From Vandiemenella viatica (lineage: Eukaryota > Arthropoda > Insecta > Orthoptera > Morabidae): 64,000 nt of DNA. The notes beneath the pieces are model-generated. The model ran no database searches and was not told the DNA's origin. It saw nothing but the letters and a program-made list of their open reading frames with translations. The DNA lies in contig CM061918.1 of NCBI GenBank assembly GCA_031002005.1, positions 45,110,047 to 45,174,046 of the forward strand. Reading direction: 5' to 3'. A program made the position numbers and the translations under genes. Shown here piece by piece: positions 35,216 through 45,489 of the stretch (positions are counted from its first letter, which is position 1; every line of letters begins with the position of its first letter).

Positions 35216-35962
35216 AAAAAAAAAAGAAATTCTAGCTTCCAATTAATACATTTTGTGTGTTTCGTTAACGCAGAACCTAATATCGTATTAAGTCTTTTGC
35301 CTCTCATACCGAAGGGGAGTTCCGTACAAGCAAAACTTATTTTTTCTCTCTCCCACTAATGAGGTATCATTGTTTTAAAACTCACCAAACACATGACTAA
35401 GATATTTTTCTTTCAAAAAAAATCGAAATGTAAAATAAAGATCTGAGAGGCCTTGAAAATTGTCAGCCTTAGAACATTTTTAGGAGTACTCTCTGAAAAG
35501 GGCTTATTAACTGGGAAAACGAAATTTTTGTCATGTATCGACCAGATTTTGTATTTAAATAACAAATACTCAAGATACCATATATAAATGTAATAGAGTT
35601 TGTAAGGTGTGAGAAAAAATAATAATATCAGTAGTAATAACAATCCAAAGCATATGATATTGCGACTTAGATTCATATGCTGTACCTACTTTAATAAAGC
35701 GTAGAACTCTATAATATATACTCTCCACCTAGTATGTAAGTCTGTAAATATCAGTCTTAGTATTTATCGGGTGTTAACGTGATGCTAATTTAAAATGTCA
35801 GTGATGCCAGTGATTTTAAAATATATTTTTAAAAACGCTCTCAATTCACAGTGCATGGACGGAATATGTACTATGTCGGAACTGAACAATCTGCCTTTCG
35901 TAACCATCATATTCTTCTGATTTACTTAGTTATTTTCCAATTTTCGCCGTCACTACTGAGTG
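35216..35962. other. AT-rich spacer
   Basis: No gene or recurrent repeat is recognised here. Confidence 0.45.
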
Positions 35963-36195
35963 GTCTGGTAGCTCAGTGGTCAAGCCATTTGCTTACGAAA
36001 GTTCGCTCCTGCGGTCCCGAGTTCCAATCCCGATGGGTGTAGGAATTTTCAAGAGTCGCGTGGTTGGGATTCCACCTTAAACTGCAGGTTCCAGAGGAAA
36101 GTATTGACCGTCCTACCTCTGACACAGTGGCTTAGTAAGCTTCCTCTGGGAGGATCCAACCAACCTTTGGGTTGTGGAAAACAAATTTTTTTCCT
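35963..36195 (+). mobile_element. SINE-B copy, tRNA-like head well preserved
   Basis: The head GTCTGGTAGCTCAGTGGTCA contains a good A box (TAGCTCAGTGG). The B box is GAGTTCCAATCCC at about 36020. The body has TTGGGATTCCACCTTAAACT and ends near GGATCCAACC. The head resembles a tRNA, but the anticodon arm does not fold cleanly and a SINE body follows. I therefore call a SINE rather than a tRNA gene. Confidence 0.75.
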
Positions 36196-36814
36196 TTACT
36201 TTTCCTTCTATGTTGTCTATATTACACTTATCCTTCTGTAATTATTGCAGTGACGCGTATTTTCCCTTTTTATAGATTGCTGATGTAATTGCTTCTTTCC
36301 AATCAATATCGTGTTTACTGTCTCGTAAACACACATCAAATATTATTATTACGTATATACTTTCGTAAACATATATCAAATATTATTGTTATAACGTATA
36401 TGTTATCAGTCTGGTTGGCTCAGAATTGAGGCTTTCTCATTCTCCACTCGTCTCGATGTGTATTTTATTCATTTTTCGAAATAATGTTTTTACTGTCGTT
36501 CTGGTTTTTTTCACCTTCGCCCCATAGTGGACCACTTTTGTATCCCCTACACTGGTTCCTATCTTCTGCAATGGTCTCTCCAATACTTTATACTGATCAA
36601 AGTCATCCCCACTGTGTCCCTGTTCTGGTTCTTCAAGCCTTTGACTATTCCATGCTGTAATAATTCTGCTATATCGTACACACTTATTTACTTTTCACAG
36701 TTGATCGCAACACTATAATAACCTTCGTTTATTTCTTTCTGCAATCTTCCCTGTCTTGGTTCTTTCTGTTCCTAGTCTGCCGTCTTTTCCGGGCTCCAAA
36801 GACGTGGACGTAGA
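36196..36814. other. Unassigned spacer
   Basis: A partly repeated segment at about 36290-36410 (ACATATATCAAATATTATT and a variant) forms a short local duplication. Nothing else is recognised. Confidence 0.4.
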
Positions 36815-37195
36815 CCTACACATTATAGGTATCGAATACAGGAGTTGGTGGGGGTGCAAAGAAGGGTTGCTACATATGTCTCTGGAAATTACAGTAGAAA
36901 AAAATCAGTAACGAATATGTTGAAAGAGCTGGAATAGGATTCATTGGAAGACAGGAGGAGGGTGAAGAGAGTCGTGGGAGTGTACAATTCGTATATTGGT
37001 GAAGAGGCGTGGATAGATATTTGGGTAAGAATTAAAAGCTGGCACTCGATTGCAGGCACCAGGGTATAGAAGGATTCTCTTTTTTAGGTAAGGGTGTCAG
37101 GGATTGGAATAAGTTACCAAGAGAAATGATGAATAATTTACCAAAGACGCTGAAACAATTTAAAGTTGAAATTTGTAGAGGGCAAAAGTAGATGG
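36815..37195 (+). pseudogene. LINE 3' end remnant (family L-d, copy 2)
   Basis: Translation in shifting frames gives KRVVGVYNSYIGEEAWIDI near 36970-37020, then GVRDWNKLPREMMNNLPKTL near 37092-37150, then KQFKVEICRG. The spacing and the W-N-x-LP motif are typical of the extreme C-terminus of CR1/Jockey-type LINE proteins. It matches 22000-22450. Confidence 0.68.
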
Positions 37196-37369
37196 TTACG
37201 GGAAAATGGAGAAGGGAGGAAATGGGTGTGTAGGGAAATTGCAACCGGAGCTTGCGCTGCATCGCAATTAAACCACAAATCCCTAATTGGAAACAGAAAG
37301 ACATTGCAGTAAGTCATATACGCTTCGATTGCTCAGGGATTGCAATACTTTTCATCTTAGGTTTTCGCA

Positions 37370-37570
37370 CCCCGTCGATTGGGTACGGCAAAGGACTGGA
37401 GATAAGAAACGGGCAGGAATTCGCTCATGGTTTTTTAAGGAACCATTCGAGCATTCGCCTGGAGTGATCTCGCAAAATCATTTAAAACCGAAATATGGAT
37501 GGGTAACCGGGGATTCGAACCCGCGTCTACGCAAATGCCAGGTTCTAAGGTTACCACTCCGGCTCGGATT
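37370..37570 (-). mobile_element. SINE-A copy 12, reverse
   Basis: It carries AAAGGACTGGAGATAAGAAA, CATTCGCCTGGAGTGATCTC, and GGGGATTCGAACCCGCGTC (B box reversed), with the head near GGTTACCACTCCGGC. Confidence 0.85.
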
Positions 37571-38321
37571 TCGCGTTAAGTTGGGCCAGTGGAGTTGGCT
37601 GTACTTCCTCTGACAGTCACTGGCTTAAAACGTCTCTTTCCAGATGATCCCACAAGCCTCCGTGCATTAATTGCTGAAATAGGCTGTGGTGTCTGCTGAG
37701 TTGATAGCTGGTGTGTAATGTGAAACGCAAGGTCACCAGAAGACGTTCCGTGACAATTGTTCGGTAAGTTACCAGAGCGCCTTGAACTCGGTTCAAGCAC
37801 CTTGCCGTGCAGAGGTTCGCGTGACGCCCCGTGGCGTGCATAAGCGTTTTCCTGCGCATGTAGAAAATGAAAGAACGCCACAACTGCTCTCTTAAACACG
37901 CGCAGCCAAAGGTATTCTGCTTATTGGATGGTGAACTAACACGCTAGATAAAAATAATGAGATATAGTGGGAGAGTTTTAAAAAGAGAAGCCGGCTTCTA
38001 CTCGAATTTGAGTGCATGAGAGCTATTTTCATTGCCATATAAGCGTATGGTAGTTAAGGACGATATTTCTAAAATTTGTTGTTTATTTTTTTTTAAAATT
38101 ATCGTCCATAAGAAGTCTTGAAGCTAATTACCCCTATGGAGGGTACAGGAATGTATACCTCGGTTCACGTCATGCAACACTGAAGTGAGATTAACACGAT
38201 AAAATACGAAAGCTACAAAATTTTAAAATTTGTTTCATCCAGACATGCCAATCTGGATTAACTAAAAAGAAAGGCAGCACCATCAACTTTTTTTCAGTTT
38301 TATAAGACCGGCTCATTATTC
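37571..38321. other. Unassigned spacer
   Basis: Overlapping open frames at 37576-37899 on the minus strand have no recognisable domain. An imperfect inverted pair lies near 38055-38110. No gene is called. Confidence 0.4.
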
Positions 38322-38516
38322 TAAAGCCTCGTATCCACTTGAGCACACTCAGGCGAATGAGCCGCTCATTCATTTGAGCGCGCTCGTTCGAGCGTGCTCA
38401 AGGAAAAAGAAATTTTGGTCGAACGAGCCTGGTGCCAGTGCTCAGAAAACGCTCGGCTATTGACGTGTCGTCACGCGTAGCTGCGGCCTTTATTATTATC
38501 CATACGATGTCAAAAC

Positions 38517-38892
38517 AGAGAAGAAAATTACCAAGTTGCTGGATTAGCGAAAGTCATCGTCTGCGAAGAAATTATCTTAATAATTTAATTCGCGAATTTA
38601 CTTTAGAAGATGACAATGAGCTATTTCAAAACTTTACGAGATCGATTTCGAACATTTGCTGTCATTAGTTGGACCTCATATTAAAATGCACGATACGCCT
38701 ATGCGTGAGGCGATCCCACCAGAAGATAAAATTTATAATAACATTAAGATTCGTATCCTCAGGAAGTCCCTACACAAGCCTGCAGATATGTTCAAAGTAT
38801 ATAAACAAAGCATCATCAGTTTAGTACGGGGAGTCTGTGATGGTACTATTGAATCACTCCTAAATTATATGAAGGCTGGTACCTATTTTTAA
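38517..38892 (+). pseudogene. PIF/Harbinger transposase N-terminal remnant (HARBI1-like)
   Basis: A start at 38517 opens RRNYLNNLIREF. After a frame change near 38635 it continues as FEHLLSLVGPHIKMHDTPMR and EAIPPEDK (about 38650-38730). This is the conserved block that precedes the catalytic core of PIF/Harbinger transposases. A further YKQSIISLVRGVCDG segment (38800-38845) fits the following helix-turn-helix-like region. The DDE nuclease domain is missing, probably by internal deletion. The protein would have cut DNA at TWA sites. Confidence 0.85.
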
Positions 38893-39059
38893 TTTGTGTT
38901 TACAAATATAGATTTAAAGGTTATTTTTATGTTTTTTTTAATTATGCATTGATTTCAAGTTTTTAATAAAATCGGTAAAACAATTATATTGCCTGGCACA
39001 AAATCAATATGATTTTAGGCAATTAAGATCTGAATTTCGTAACACCAAATGCAATCAAA

Positions 39060-39338
39060 ATCCGTTCAGCTGTGAGAAATACTATTAAAAAAGACTTACC
39101 ACTTCCCGTTATAGAAGATCTCTTCTGTTTTGATCGTTTTCGCCTGAATGACCCTGGCGGGCTTGTTATTTTTTTCTTTACATCATCAATACTAAAGTTT
39201 AATATCTCGCTGATTTCACGCCATGCACCTTATTTTCTAGTTCAATTATAATACTGGAGCTATCCCATAACACCCTCTTGATTCATACGCATCAATTAGA
39301 GTTAAGCAAGTTTCATTGTCCCACGTGCTCGCGCTCAT
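39060..39338 (-). pseudogene. MADF/Myb-like partner protein of the PIF/Harbinger element, frameshifted
   Basis: On the minus strand a start at 39338 gives TWDNETCLTLIDAYES. After a frame change it continues with LWDSSSIIIELENKV and then GAWREISEILNFSIDDVKKK, followed by a basic stretch and a GSGKSFL segment. An LI..YES..LWD, AW.EI, VKKK layout is that of a MADF/Myb-SANT-like DNA-binding domain. PIF/Harbinger elements normally encode such a protein beside the transposase, here divergently arranged. It would help transposase reach the nucleus or bind the ends. Frame breaks make it inactive. Confidence 0.78.
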
Positions 39339-39844
39339 TGTAGAAACCGCCAAATACCGTCCACACTGAGCGCCGAACAAACACTGGCTCGCCTTTGAGC
39401 ATTCCAAAATACCGACAACCGATCGGCTCGCCCTGAGCGCGCTCGCTGTCGTTCGTTGCGAGCGCGCTCAGGCGTCCACACTTGAGCCGCTCGCTTCACT
39501 TAGCAGCTCATTCGCCTGAGCGTGCTCAAGTGGATACGAGGCCTAACACTTGAAAATCTGGTTTGTCGGTACCGAAAATAGACGCCACAAATAACACTGT
39601 ATCTAAAATGAACATTTATTTACGAGATACTCACCAAAGATTGTTGAGATAAAAACTCAACCTATTGGATTGTTTTTTGACTACATAATAGTTAATGTAT
39701 TTCTTCAGATTTCTGAAATATGGTACGCTAAAATACATGGAAAACGTTAATGAAACGATTATGTCAAAAGTCGAAACTTTAGTAACAAAATTGTGGAATT
39801 TAATTCACCGTAAAGCTTAATAGGATACACTTGTCCTGGTACTT

Positions 39845-39922
39845 TAAGGAAGACGAAAGTGAAAAGCATAACTACGCACACGAAGGTCCCATCGAATGAA
39901 GTAGCGGGCAAATGCTAGTTTC
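39845..39922 (+). mobile_element. Possible Helitron-like 3' end fragment
   Basis: GAAGTAGCGGGCAAATGCTAGT resembles the 3' terminus (GCGGG...CTAGT) of the Helitron-like family at 45.5 and 51.9 kb. The rest is not recognisable. Confidence 0.35.
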
Positions 39923-39938
39923 CAATTCTTATATATAT

Positions 39939-40230
39939 AGACGTGTGTTTTCCTGTATTTCACTTTTCAACCACCACTACCTAGCACAGATCACTGGTCT
40001 TTGTGAGTGGAAGTAGCATGGAGTTTCCTGTCGTGCACAACGTTGGCCGAATGTCGATAGCTGTGGGGATGTGGGAGATATCATGGTTAAAAGTGGTCAA
40101 TGCAGGGCATTTTCGTATTTCGACCAAAGACGTGTGTCTCCGTATATGTCACTCTGCTGCCACAACTACATAGATAGACCAATGGTGTTTGTGTGTGGTA
40201 GTGGTATCGTGTCTCCTATCATGTAATATG
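39939..40230. repeat. Imperfect tandem duplication, period about 188 bp
   Basis: A GACGTGTGT block (39940 and 40128), then ACTGGTCTTTGTGAGTGG against CAATGGTGTTTGTGTGTGG, then TTTCCTGTCGTGCACAACG against TCTCCTATCATGTAATATGG, show about one and a half units. It abuts the 3' side of the LINE RT below, so it may be that LINE's 3' non-coding region. Confidence 0.5.
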
Positions 40231-41880
40231 GTGGTTAGATTCTTTGAGTGTCTCAAGCTGTTTGATGGCAGTCTCTGCATCTTCTGCTAGTATCGCCAAA
40301 TCATCCGCAAAAGCGAGGTACGGTATGTAGAGGTTGTTTTTGGGAAAGCCAAGTGGCATTGGCTTCCAACACTTACATTTCTTGAGTTATTTCTCCCATT
40401 CTTCCATAACCTTGTCTAGAACGACGTTGAACGGAAGAGCAGAGAGCCCATCGCCTTGTCTCACACCTATTTGAATGTCATAGGGTTCTGAAATCTCTCC
40501 CATGAATTTTACTTTAGATTTAGTGCCAATTAGTGATTGTTTTATGAGTTTTCGTTTTTTTGGATCTAATCCCCTTTCTTGTAAAATTTGGAATAGTGAA
40601 GGCCTGTCTATTGATTCGTATGCCGTTTGTTTTTTACTGCTTTACGCCTCGTCAAGGTCTTTATAGGCGGGATGGGACTGAGGCCAAGGAACGGGAAGGA
40701 ATTCGGCCATGGTCTTTTTGTAGGAAGCATCTCGGCATACGCCTGGAATGATTTGGGGAAACCATGGAAAACCCAAATCTGGATGCCCGGACCGGATTCG
40801 AACCAGCGTCCTCCCGAATGCGTGGCCAGAGTGTTAACCACTCACTCATCACTCTCGGTGTATGCCTTTTTGAAATCCACATATGTGCATACTAGGAGTT
40901 TTTGTCTGAGGGTTCTTATTTTGATTATGGTTTTGAGGTTGAAAATTTGTTCCGGGCATGACCTGTTTGGTTTGAATCCTGCTTGATATTCTGCTAATTT
41001 CGGTTCTAATTGCTCTTGTGTTCTCAAAGACAGGCTGAAAGAATTTTATATATTACTGGTAGGAGGGAGATCCCTTTATAGTTGTTTACACCTGATTTTT
41101 TTATGTAGTGGGTGGATTAAAGCAATCTTTCAATCATCTGGGATTTTTTCGGTTTGCCAAATGTTTTGGATTATTTGTGCAATTTCATTGAGTGAATTTG
41201 GCCCTAAATTTTTTAAACGTTCGGCTACAATTCCATCTTCTCCTGATATTTTGTTATTTTTAAGTTTCTATATATGTAAATAAATTTCTTCTTGTGTTGG
41301 TGGTGATGAGTTCTCTGTTGTTATTTCAGATTGTATTTTCTGGAACTTCTTTTTGGTTTGCGAACAATTTAAGAGCTGTAAAAAATAAGTGACCAGCTCT
41401 TGGCAGTTTTCTTTGTCAGGGCAAGTTTACCATTTCGTTTTCTAAAACATAGTTTCTGTGGTGAGTACCCTTTGATTTGGTACGTGAAGGTCTTGTAGAA
41501 ATCATGTGTATTGTAATTTTGGAAGTTGTCTTCGACAGTCTGTAGTTGGTCGTTGACACATTTTCGGTTGTTTTGTCTTAAAATCTTGGATGTTTGTTTG
41601 CCAACCGTGAGTAATTTACTGTGTGTTTCTTCAGATTTGTTGCAATTGTAATTTTGAAATGCCTTTTTTCTTTCTTCTAGTGCGGTCTCACATTCTTGAT
41701 TCTACCAAGGATACTTTGGTTTTTTGTGAAGAGGTATCAATTCTTTCGCGGTTTTGATTATTTTAGTCCGAAATTTCTGCCAGTCTTCCGCAGGTTCTTC
41801 TTCCCATTTTTCTTTGATTTTACATAGATCTAATTTCGGAATCACTGGTATTTTTCTGTTAAATTATGTTTAGTATGAAT
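40231..41880 (-). pseudogene. LINE reverse transcriptase (family L-b), split by a SINE
   Basis: Read on the minus strand: LCFRKRNGKLAL near 41445, LKNNKISGEDGI near 41250, IHPLHKK near 41110, then EYQAGFKPNRSCPEQIFNLK (about 40930-40990). The palm strand VDFKKAY lies near 40872, just before the SINE. After the SINE the frame picks up at ESIDRPSLF (about 40600), then KSKVKFMGEIS, GVRQGDGLS near 40450, and the catalytic FADD near 40305. This is a LINE RT core in correct order, with the SINE as a clean interruption and several stops elsewhere. The endonuclease part is not seen. Clade is not assigned. Confidence 0.88.
40630..40859 (-). mobile_element. SINE-A copy 13, inserted in a LINE RT with target duplication
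   Basis: This is a complete reverse SINE-A, from its tail (TTTTTTAC at 40630) to its head (CTCATCACTCTCGG near 40848-40859). GTATGCC(G/T)TTT flanks both sides (40618-40628 and 40860-40870). Removing one copy of the repeat restores the LINE coding order around the FKKAY motif. Confidence 0.95.
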
Positions 41881-42359
41881 TTAATTATTATTATTATCGT
41901 TACCTCATAATTGGTAGTACACGGCAAGATGCCAACAAGTAAAAATGCCATAACCGCTTGTTTGGCTGAATCGCACTTGAAGTTCTCAACGTTACTTATA
42001 TCTTAAAATTGATCTATGTAACTTCTTTGTGTTTTTGAGTGTTATTCGGGATCCACATGTCGTCTCGCTATGTGCTGTTCCGGTGATGTTGTTGACATGT
42101 ACCTTGAAGACAGGAGGCTGCTGTAGAGTAGGGTGATGTTTAACTCGCCTTGAGCTACAGGGACTGGTTGTTCCTCTGGTGTTCTGTTTATCTACCCTTG
42201 GCCGACCGTGTTTCCGGACAGTGTCTCGAGTCTGGGCACGCGATGAGTCCAGCAAGGTCGCCAGACACGTTCCGCGGCCTTCCTCAAGGGCGCCGCGACC
42301 GTTCACCTCCAGCCTCGGTAATCAACAATCTTACCTGTTAGCCGGATGCACAGTGGCAC
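41881..42359. other. Unassigned spacer
   Basis: An ATTATTATTATC simple repeat lies near 41884-41900. A GC-richer segment (42170-42320) has open frames on both strands, the longest 104 codons on the minus strand. No domain is recognised. Confidence 0.4.
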
Positions 42360-43200
42360 ACGCGTATCATCATCATCTTTGACTGCTACCGGCATCAGAC
42401 CTAGTGTCAGAAACTCAGGTCTTCCCAGAGGCTCAATCCTTCAACCATTCCTCCATTTCCACCACTGTCTGCTTCACTCCTCTGTCTTACACTCACTTTT
42501 CTGTTTGGTTTATACATTTATCCCGTTGTCTTCCTCAGTGCCTCTTCCCCCCGAGTTTCAAATTATATAATTCTTTGACACACTTTCTTCACTAATCCTG
42601 GTTGTGTGTCCATACGACTATAGTCTTGCTTCTTCAATTTTATCACGTACTGGTTCCTCCTTAATTGCTTTCCTCGCATGCTCATTCCGCAACTTATCCA
42701 GTCTAATTGCTCCAGCCTTTTTTTTTTTTTTTAATGGCATTCGGCTACTGGGCCATACAGCCAGCTCAATGTGATTTGTTGCTATCAAGTATTGACGCAA
42801 GGACACTACAACACGGACAAGACATTCACAGACACAACACTAAACACCCATGCCCTCGGCCGGACTCGAACCGGCGACCTTCGGTACGTGGAGCTAGCAC
42901 TCTAGCCCCTACGCTACCGAGGCCGGCACTCCAGTCTTGATCCACTGAAACTTCGTCCCTGTGGACTGAATTCTGCTTATATGTCTTTAGTTTCTCTCTC
43001 TTCGAAACCATACCTTAATATTGCCACCAAGTCTGGTAAATACTCTTCCGTGGCACCTCCTTGCTCCAAATCAGGTCTCTGACAATCCTATAGAATCCTT
43101 GTGCTCTTCTGCATCATTCATATTTTCATTTTCTTCTGTCTCACTTTACAACTACTACAATCTTTAGTTTTTTCTCCTCCGCATATAACATTACGATTAG
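42360..43200 (-). pseudogene. LINE C-terminal remnant (family L-e), interrupted by SINE-C
   Basis: On the minus strand, RLDKLRNEHARKAIKEEPVR near 42650-42710 followed by EEARL.SYGHTTR matches the C-terminal 'RN-x(n)-EPV-x(n)-RL-W-GH' tail of arthropod LINE proteins. A GATGATGATGAT run near 42365-42378 looks like the 3' tail. SINE-C (42720-42928) interrupts it. The part above 42940 is too decayed to read. Confidence 0.5.
42720..42928 (-). mobile_element. SINE-C (third tRNA-derived SINE family), reverse
   Basis: On the minus strand the head reads GCCGGCCTCGGTAGCGTAGG (A-box region), with the B box GGTTCGAGTCC and a GGCCGAGGGCATGGG block. The body is short and ends in an A run (T run 42720-42734 on the plus strand). 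CTCCAG(C/T)CTT flanks both sides (42710-42719 and 42929-42938), a likely target duplication. Confidence 0.85.
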
Positions 43201-43795
43201 TTCTGTTCTTGTTCCCAGCTGTAGTTACTATTTTTTAACAGAGAATTACATTCTGCAAGATTTTACGGCCACGCATCCAGTTGTTCTTGCCCCTCTCACA
43301 CCATTTTCTCCTCTGTCTAACTGGCTACATTATTTTTTTATTTCATCCGTAACTCCTTTATTCGGGTCCACGTCATATATGTAGTTAGATTCGTCTTCTC
43401 TAGGAAACTATGGCGTGTTTCAAGTTTCATCTTAAAGGTATCTCTGTCTTCCATCTCTTCTTGTGTGGTCGCCGCTTTCTGGATCTCTCCTTCCACCTCA
43501 GTCAACCAGACCCGTTAGGATTTCTTGTCAAGAAAGTAGCTAAAGGCTAGATTCGTTAGTCTTTATCGCTCACTCGTGCCACTTAGGTATAAAGTCAACA
43601 TTTCTTTTCCGAATATTCTCTCTTAGTTTTTCCTCGTATTTCTATAGTTCGCGGTGGTCACGACTTCTAGATTTACCGTTTTCTTTGAGTGAGCTGAGGA
43701 TTTTTCTCAAGATGGTGTATTCTTAGATTTTCATCTTATAAATTACGACTTTCCTACTCATTCTGCCGCGTATGGAGGCTCAGTTTGGGGGATGG
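43201..43795. other. Unassigned, possibly old LINE sequence
   Basis: Minus-strand frames show lysine/glutamate-rich fragments such as EEKLRENIRKRNVDF near 43600. These would suit a LINE ORF, but no motif is decisive. Confidence 0.3.
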
Positions 43796-43803
43796 TATAC
43801 TTG

Positions 43804-44594
43804 CAATGTTGCCATCTTACCGACTTTATCGCTAGATTTAGTGAATTTTGAAGCTAGAAAGCGATATTTTTAAATATAATATCGCTAAAAAAAATTGGCG
43901 ATTTTTAGTGATATTCAACCTTGCAGAGTTTCGGAAAACTTTATTGGAATTGCGGTAGGTAATTCCTCTGTCATGACTCGTATAAATAATGGCGTACACA
44001 ATATACTGAAAACGGAATACGGCTTACCCAGTACAAGAATGCTGCTGGAATAAATACCTTTTTGGTGTTACCTGTTTTAGCCATATCCTATCACTTTATC
44101 ACTCGAATGCCGCAGTAGAAAGAATTTTCAGTACAATGAACATTCTTAAAGACAATTTGACAAGTACGAAAGCTGTAAGTAGCTAATTCTTTTTATAAGG
44201 AATCGGTTAAAACATGTGAAAAACCTCCTGCAGTTACGAACTTCCGGCTGATGTGATTGCCGCAATTAGTAAAGATGCTAAATACTCTTTTAAATCTAAA
44301 ATTGACGATTCATTTCATCCTTCCACATCAGCAAGTGCTGCAACTCGAACGATACACCAATATGATAAAGAAGAAATACCGATTGAAGAAATTTGATGAT
44401 GATTTTTAATGGAATGTTATGTTTAATTTAATGAAAATACTAATTATTAAGATTTTTTTATATTACTTTCCTTACAACTTTCCTTCATTTTATTTGGTGA
44501 TTTATAATGAATCTTTTAGTTCTAAATATCTCGCAATCTAGTAAATTTTGAGACCCGGTCTAGCGACTTTTGTTTTCGTAAGGTGGCAACACTG
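43804..44594 (+). mobile_element. hAT transposon remnant with C-terminal dimerisation domain
   Basis: The ends CAATGTTGCCATCTTAC and, inverted, CAGTGTTGCCACCTTAC are hAT-like. The flanks TATACTTG (43796-43803) and TATACTTC (44595-44602) match at 7 of 8 bases. Inside, LYHSNAAVERIFSTMNILKD (about 44096-44155) is the hATC dimerisation motif. It is followed by a later LPADVIAAISKDAKYSFKSK stretch in a shifted frame. The BED finger and catalytic core are absent, so this is a deletion derivative (791 bp). Confidence 0.9.
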
Positions 44595-45384
44595 TATACT
44601 TCTTTGGCACCGCTCGATATTGACCCTTACGCCGTTTGTTATTGTCTGCGTTACTGCAAAGTGGACGGCCAAGATTCGGATATTTGGTCGAAGTCGAATG
44701 GCTTCCATCTCCACTCTGTTCTTCACTCAGAATTACCCTCTGGTACATCAACCGCAGCGAGGCGCTGATAACAGCGTCTCTATTAGTGAAGAAGTATCCG
44801 AACGGTTCCCAGCGGTGTTGGTAAAGCAGGCGGATCTGATTTTAAGCCGAAAGTAAGATGGTGTCCCCAGCTCTACGAGAATCCTGTGGCTTAGTCTAGG
44901 CCCGCTGAACCACTTTGCTGTGTCCGCTGCCAGTTTCGTGGTCTGTTTAGCGTGGCCACTTCTTGTCGCGCGGAAACTTTTACGCTCTACTTTCGGCAGC
45001 GGAGGATCCAGCTTATAGCCGAGTTCACTACACTTCTCCGCTGATAAGATCGGTGCCACAGGTCACTGCGACAATTCTTTTGTTGCTTCATCGAAGAAAT
45101 ATTACTAACCGTGGTCTATGACTTTCATCTGTTTCTCTAAGACCTGCTGCTTGCGTTAACTTCGATTTTTCTAATTTTTTGCTCGCAGCATTTCAAAAAA
45201 TTGGGATGATCTGATCTGATGAACAACAAAGTCTTTATTCTTATTGGTTTTTATTTCCCCCATTGAATCACGTATAATGACATGAACATGTAATAAAAAG
45301 CTTTGTCAGCAGTGTCTCTAAATATTTAATACAATCATCAACCTTTTCCTATCCGAAGCTTATCTTTTCATGTCATGATACTAA
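44595..45384. other. Unassigned spacer
   Basis: Overlapping open frames on both strands at 44538-45059 are GC-driven with no recognised domain. No gene is called. Confidence 0.4.
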
Positions 45385-45489
45385 TTACAACCTACATCCT
45401 CAATTATCTGCTTCATGTTTTCTGATCTTTGCCTTCTTCTATATTTCTTTCCTTCCATTTTGCATCCAGTAACATTAACCAATTCCACA

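Larger units (their letters stand above)
38325..39543. mobile_element. PIF/Harbinger transposon with long terminal inverted repeats, internally deleted
   Basis: TAA occurs on both sides (38322-38324 and 39544-39546), the 3 bp TWA duplication of PIF/Harbinger. The terminal inverted repeats run for about 40 bp or more: GCCTCGTATCCACTTGAGCA, then CTCAGGCGAATGAGC, with the inverse at 39500-39543. GAGCGCGCTC-like palindromes cluster next to both ends. Inside are remnants of the two usual proteins: a transposase N-terminus (plus strand) and a MADF/Myb-type partner (minus strand). The DDE catalytic part of the transposase is absent, so the element is a deletion derivative of 1219 bp. Confidence 0.92.

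Noticed and set aside
34876..35307. 143-codon minus-strand open frame
   Set aside because: It overlaps frames on the other strand in a GC-rich island; no recognisable domain, so not called as a gene.
35963..36040. Candidate tRNA gene with good A and B boxes
   Set aside because: A SINE body follows directly, the same body occurs elsewhere, and the anticodon arm does not fold as a standard tRNA.
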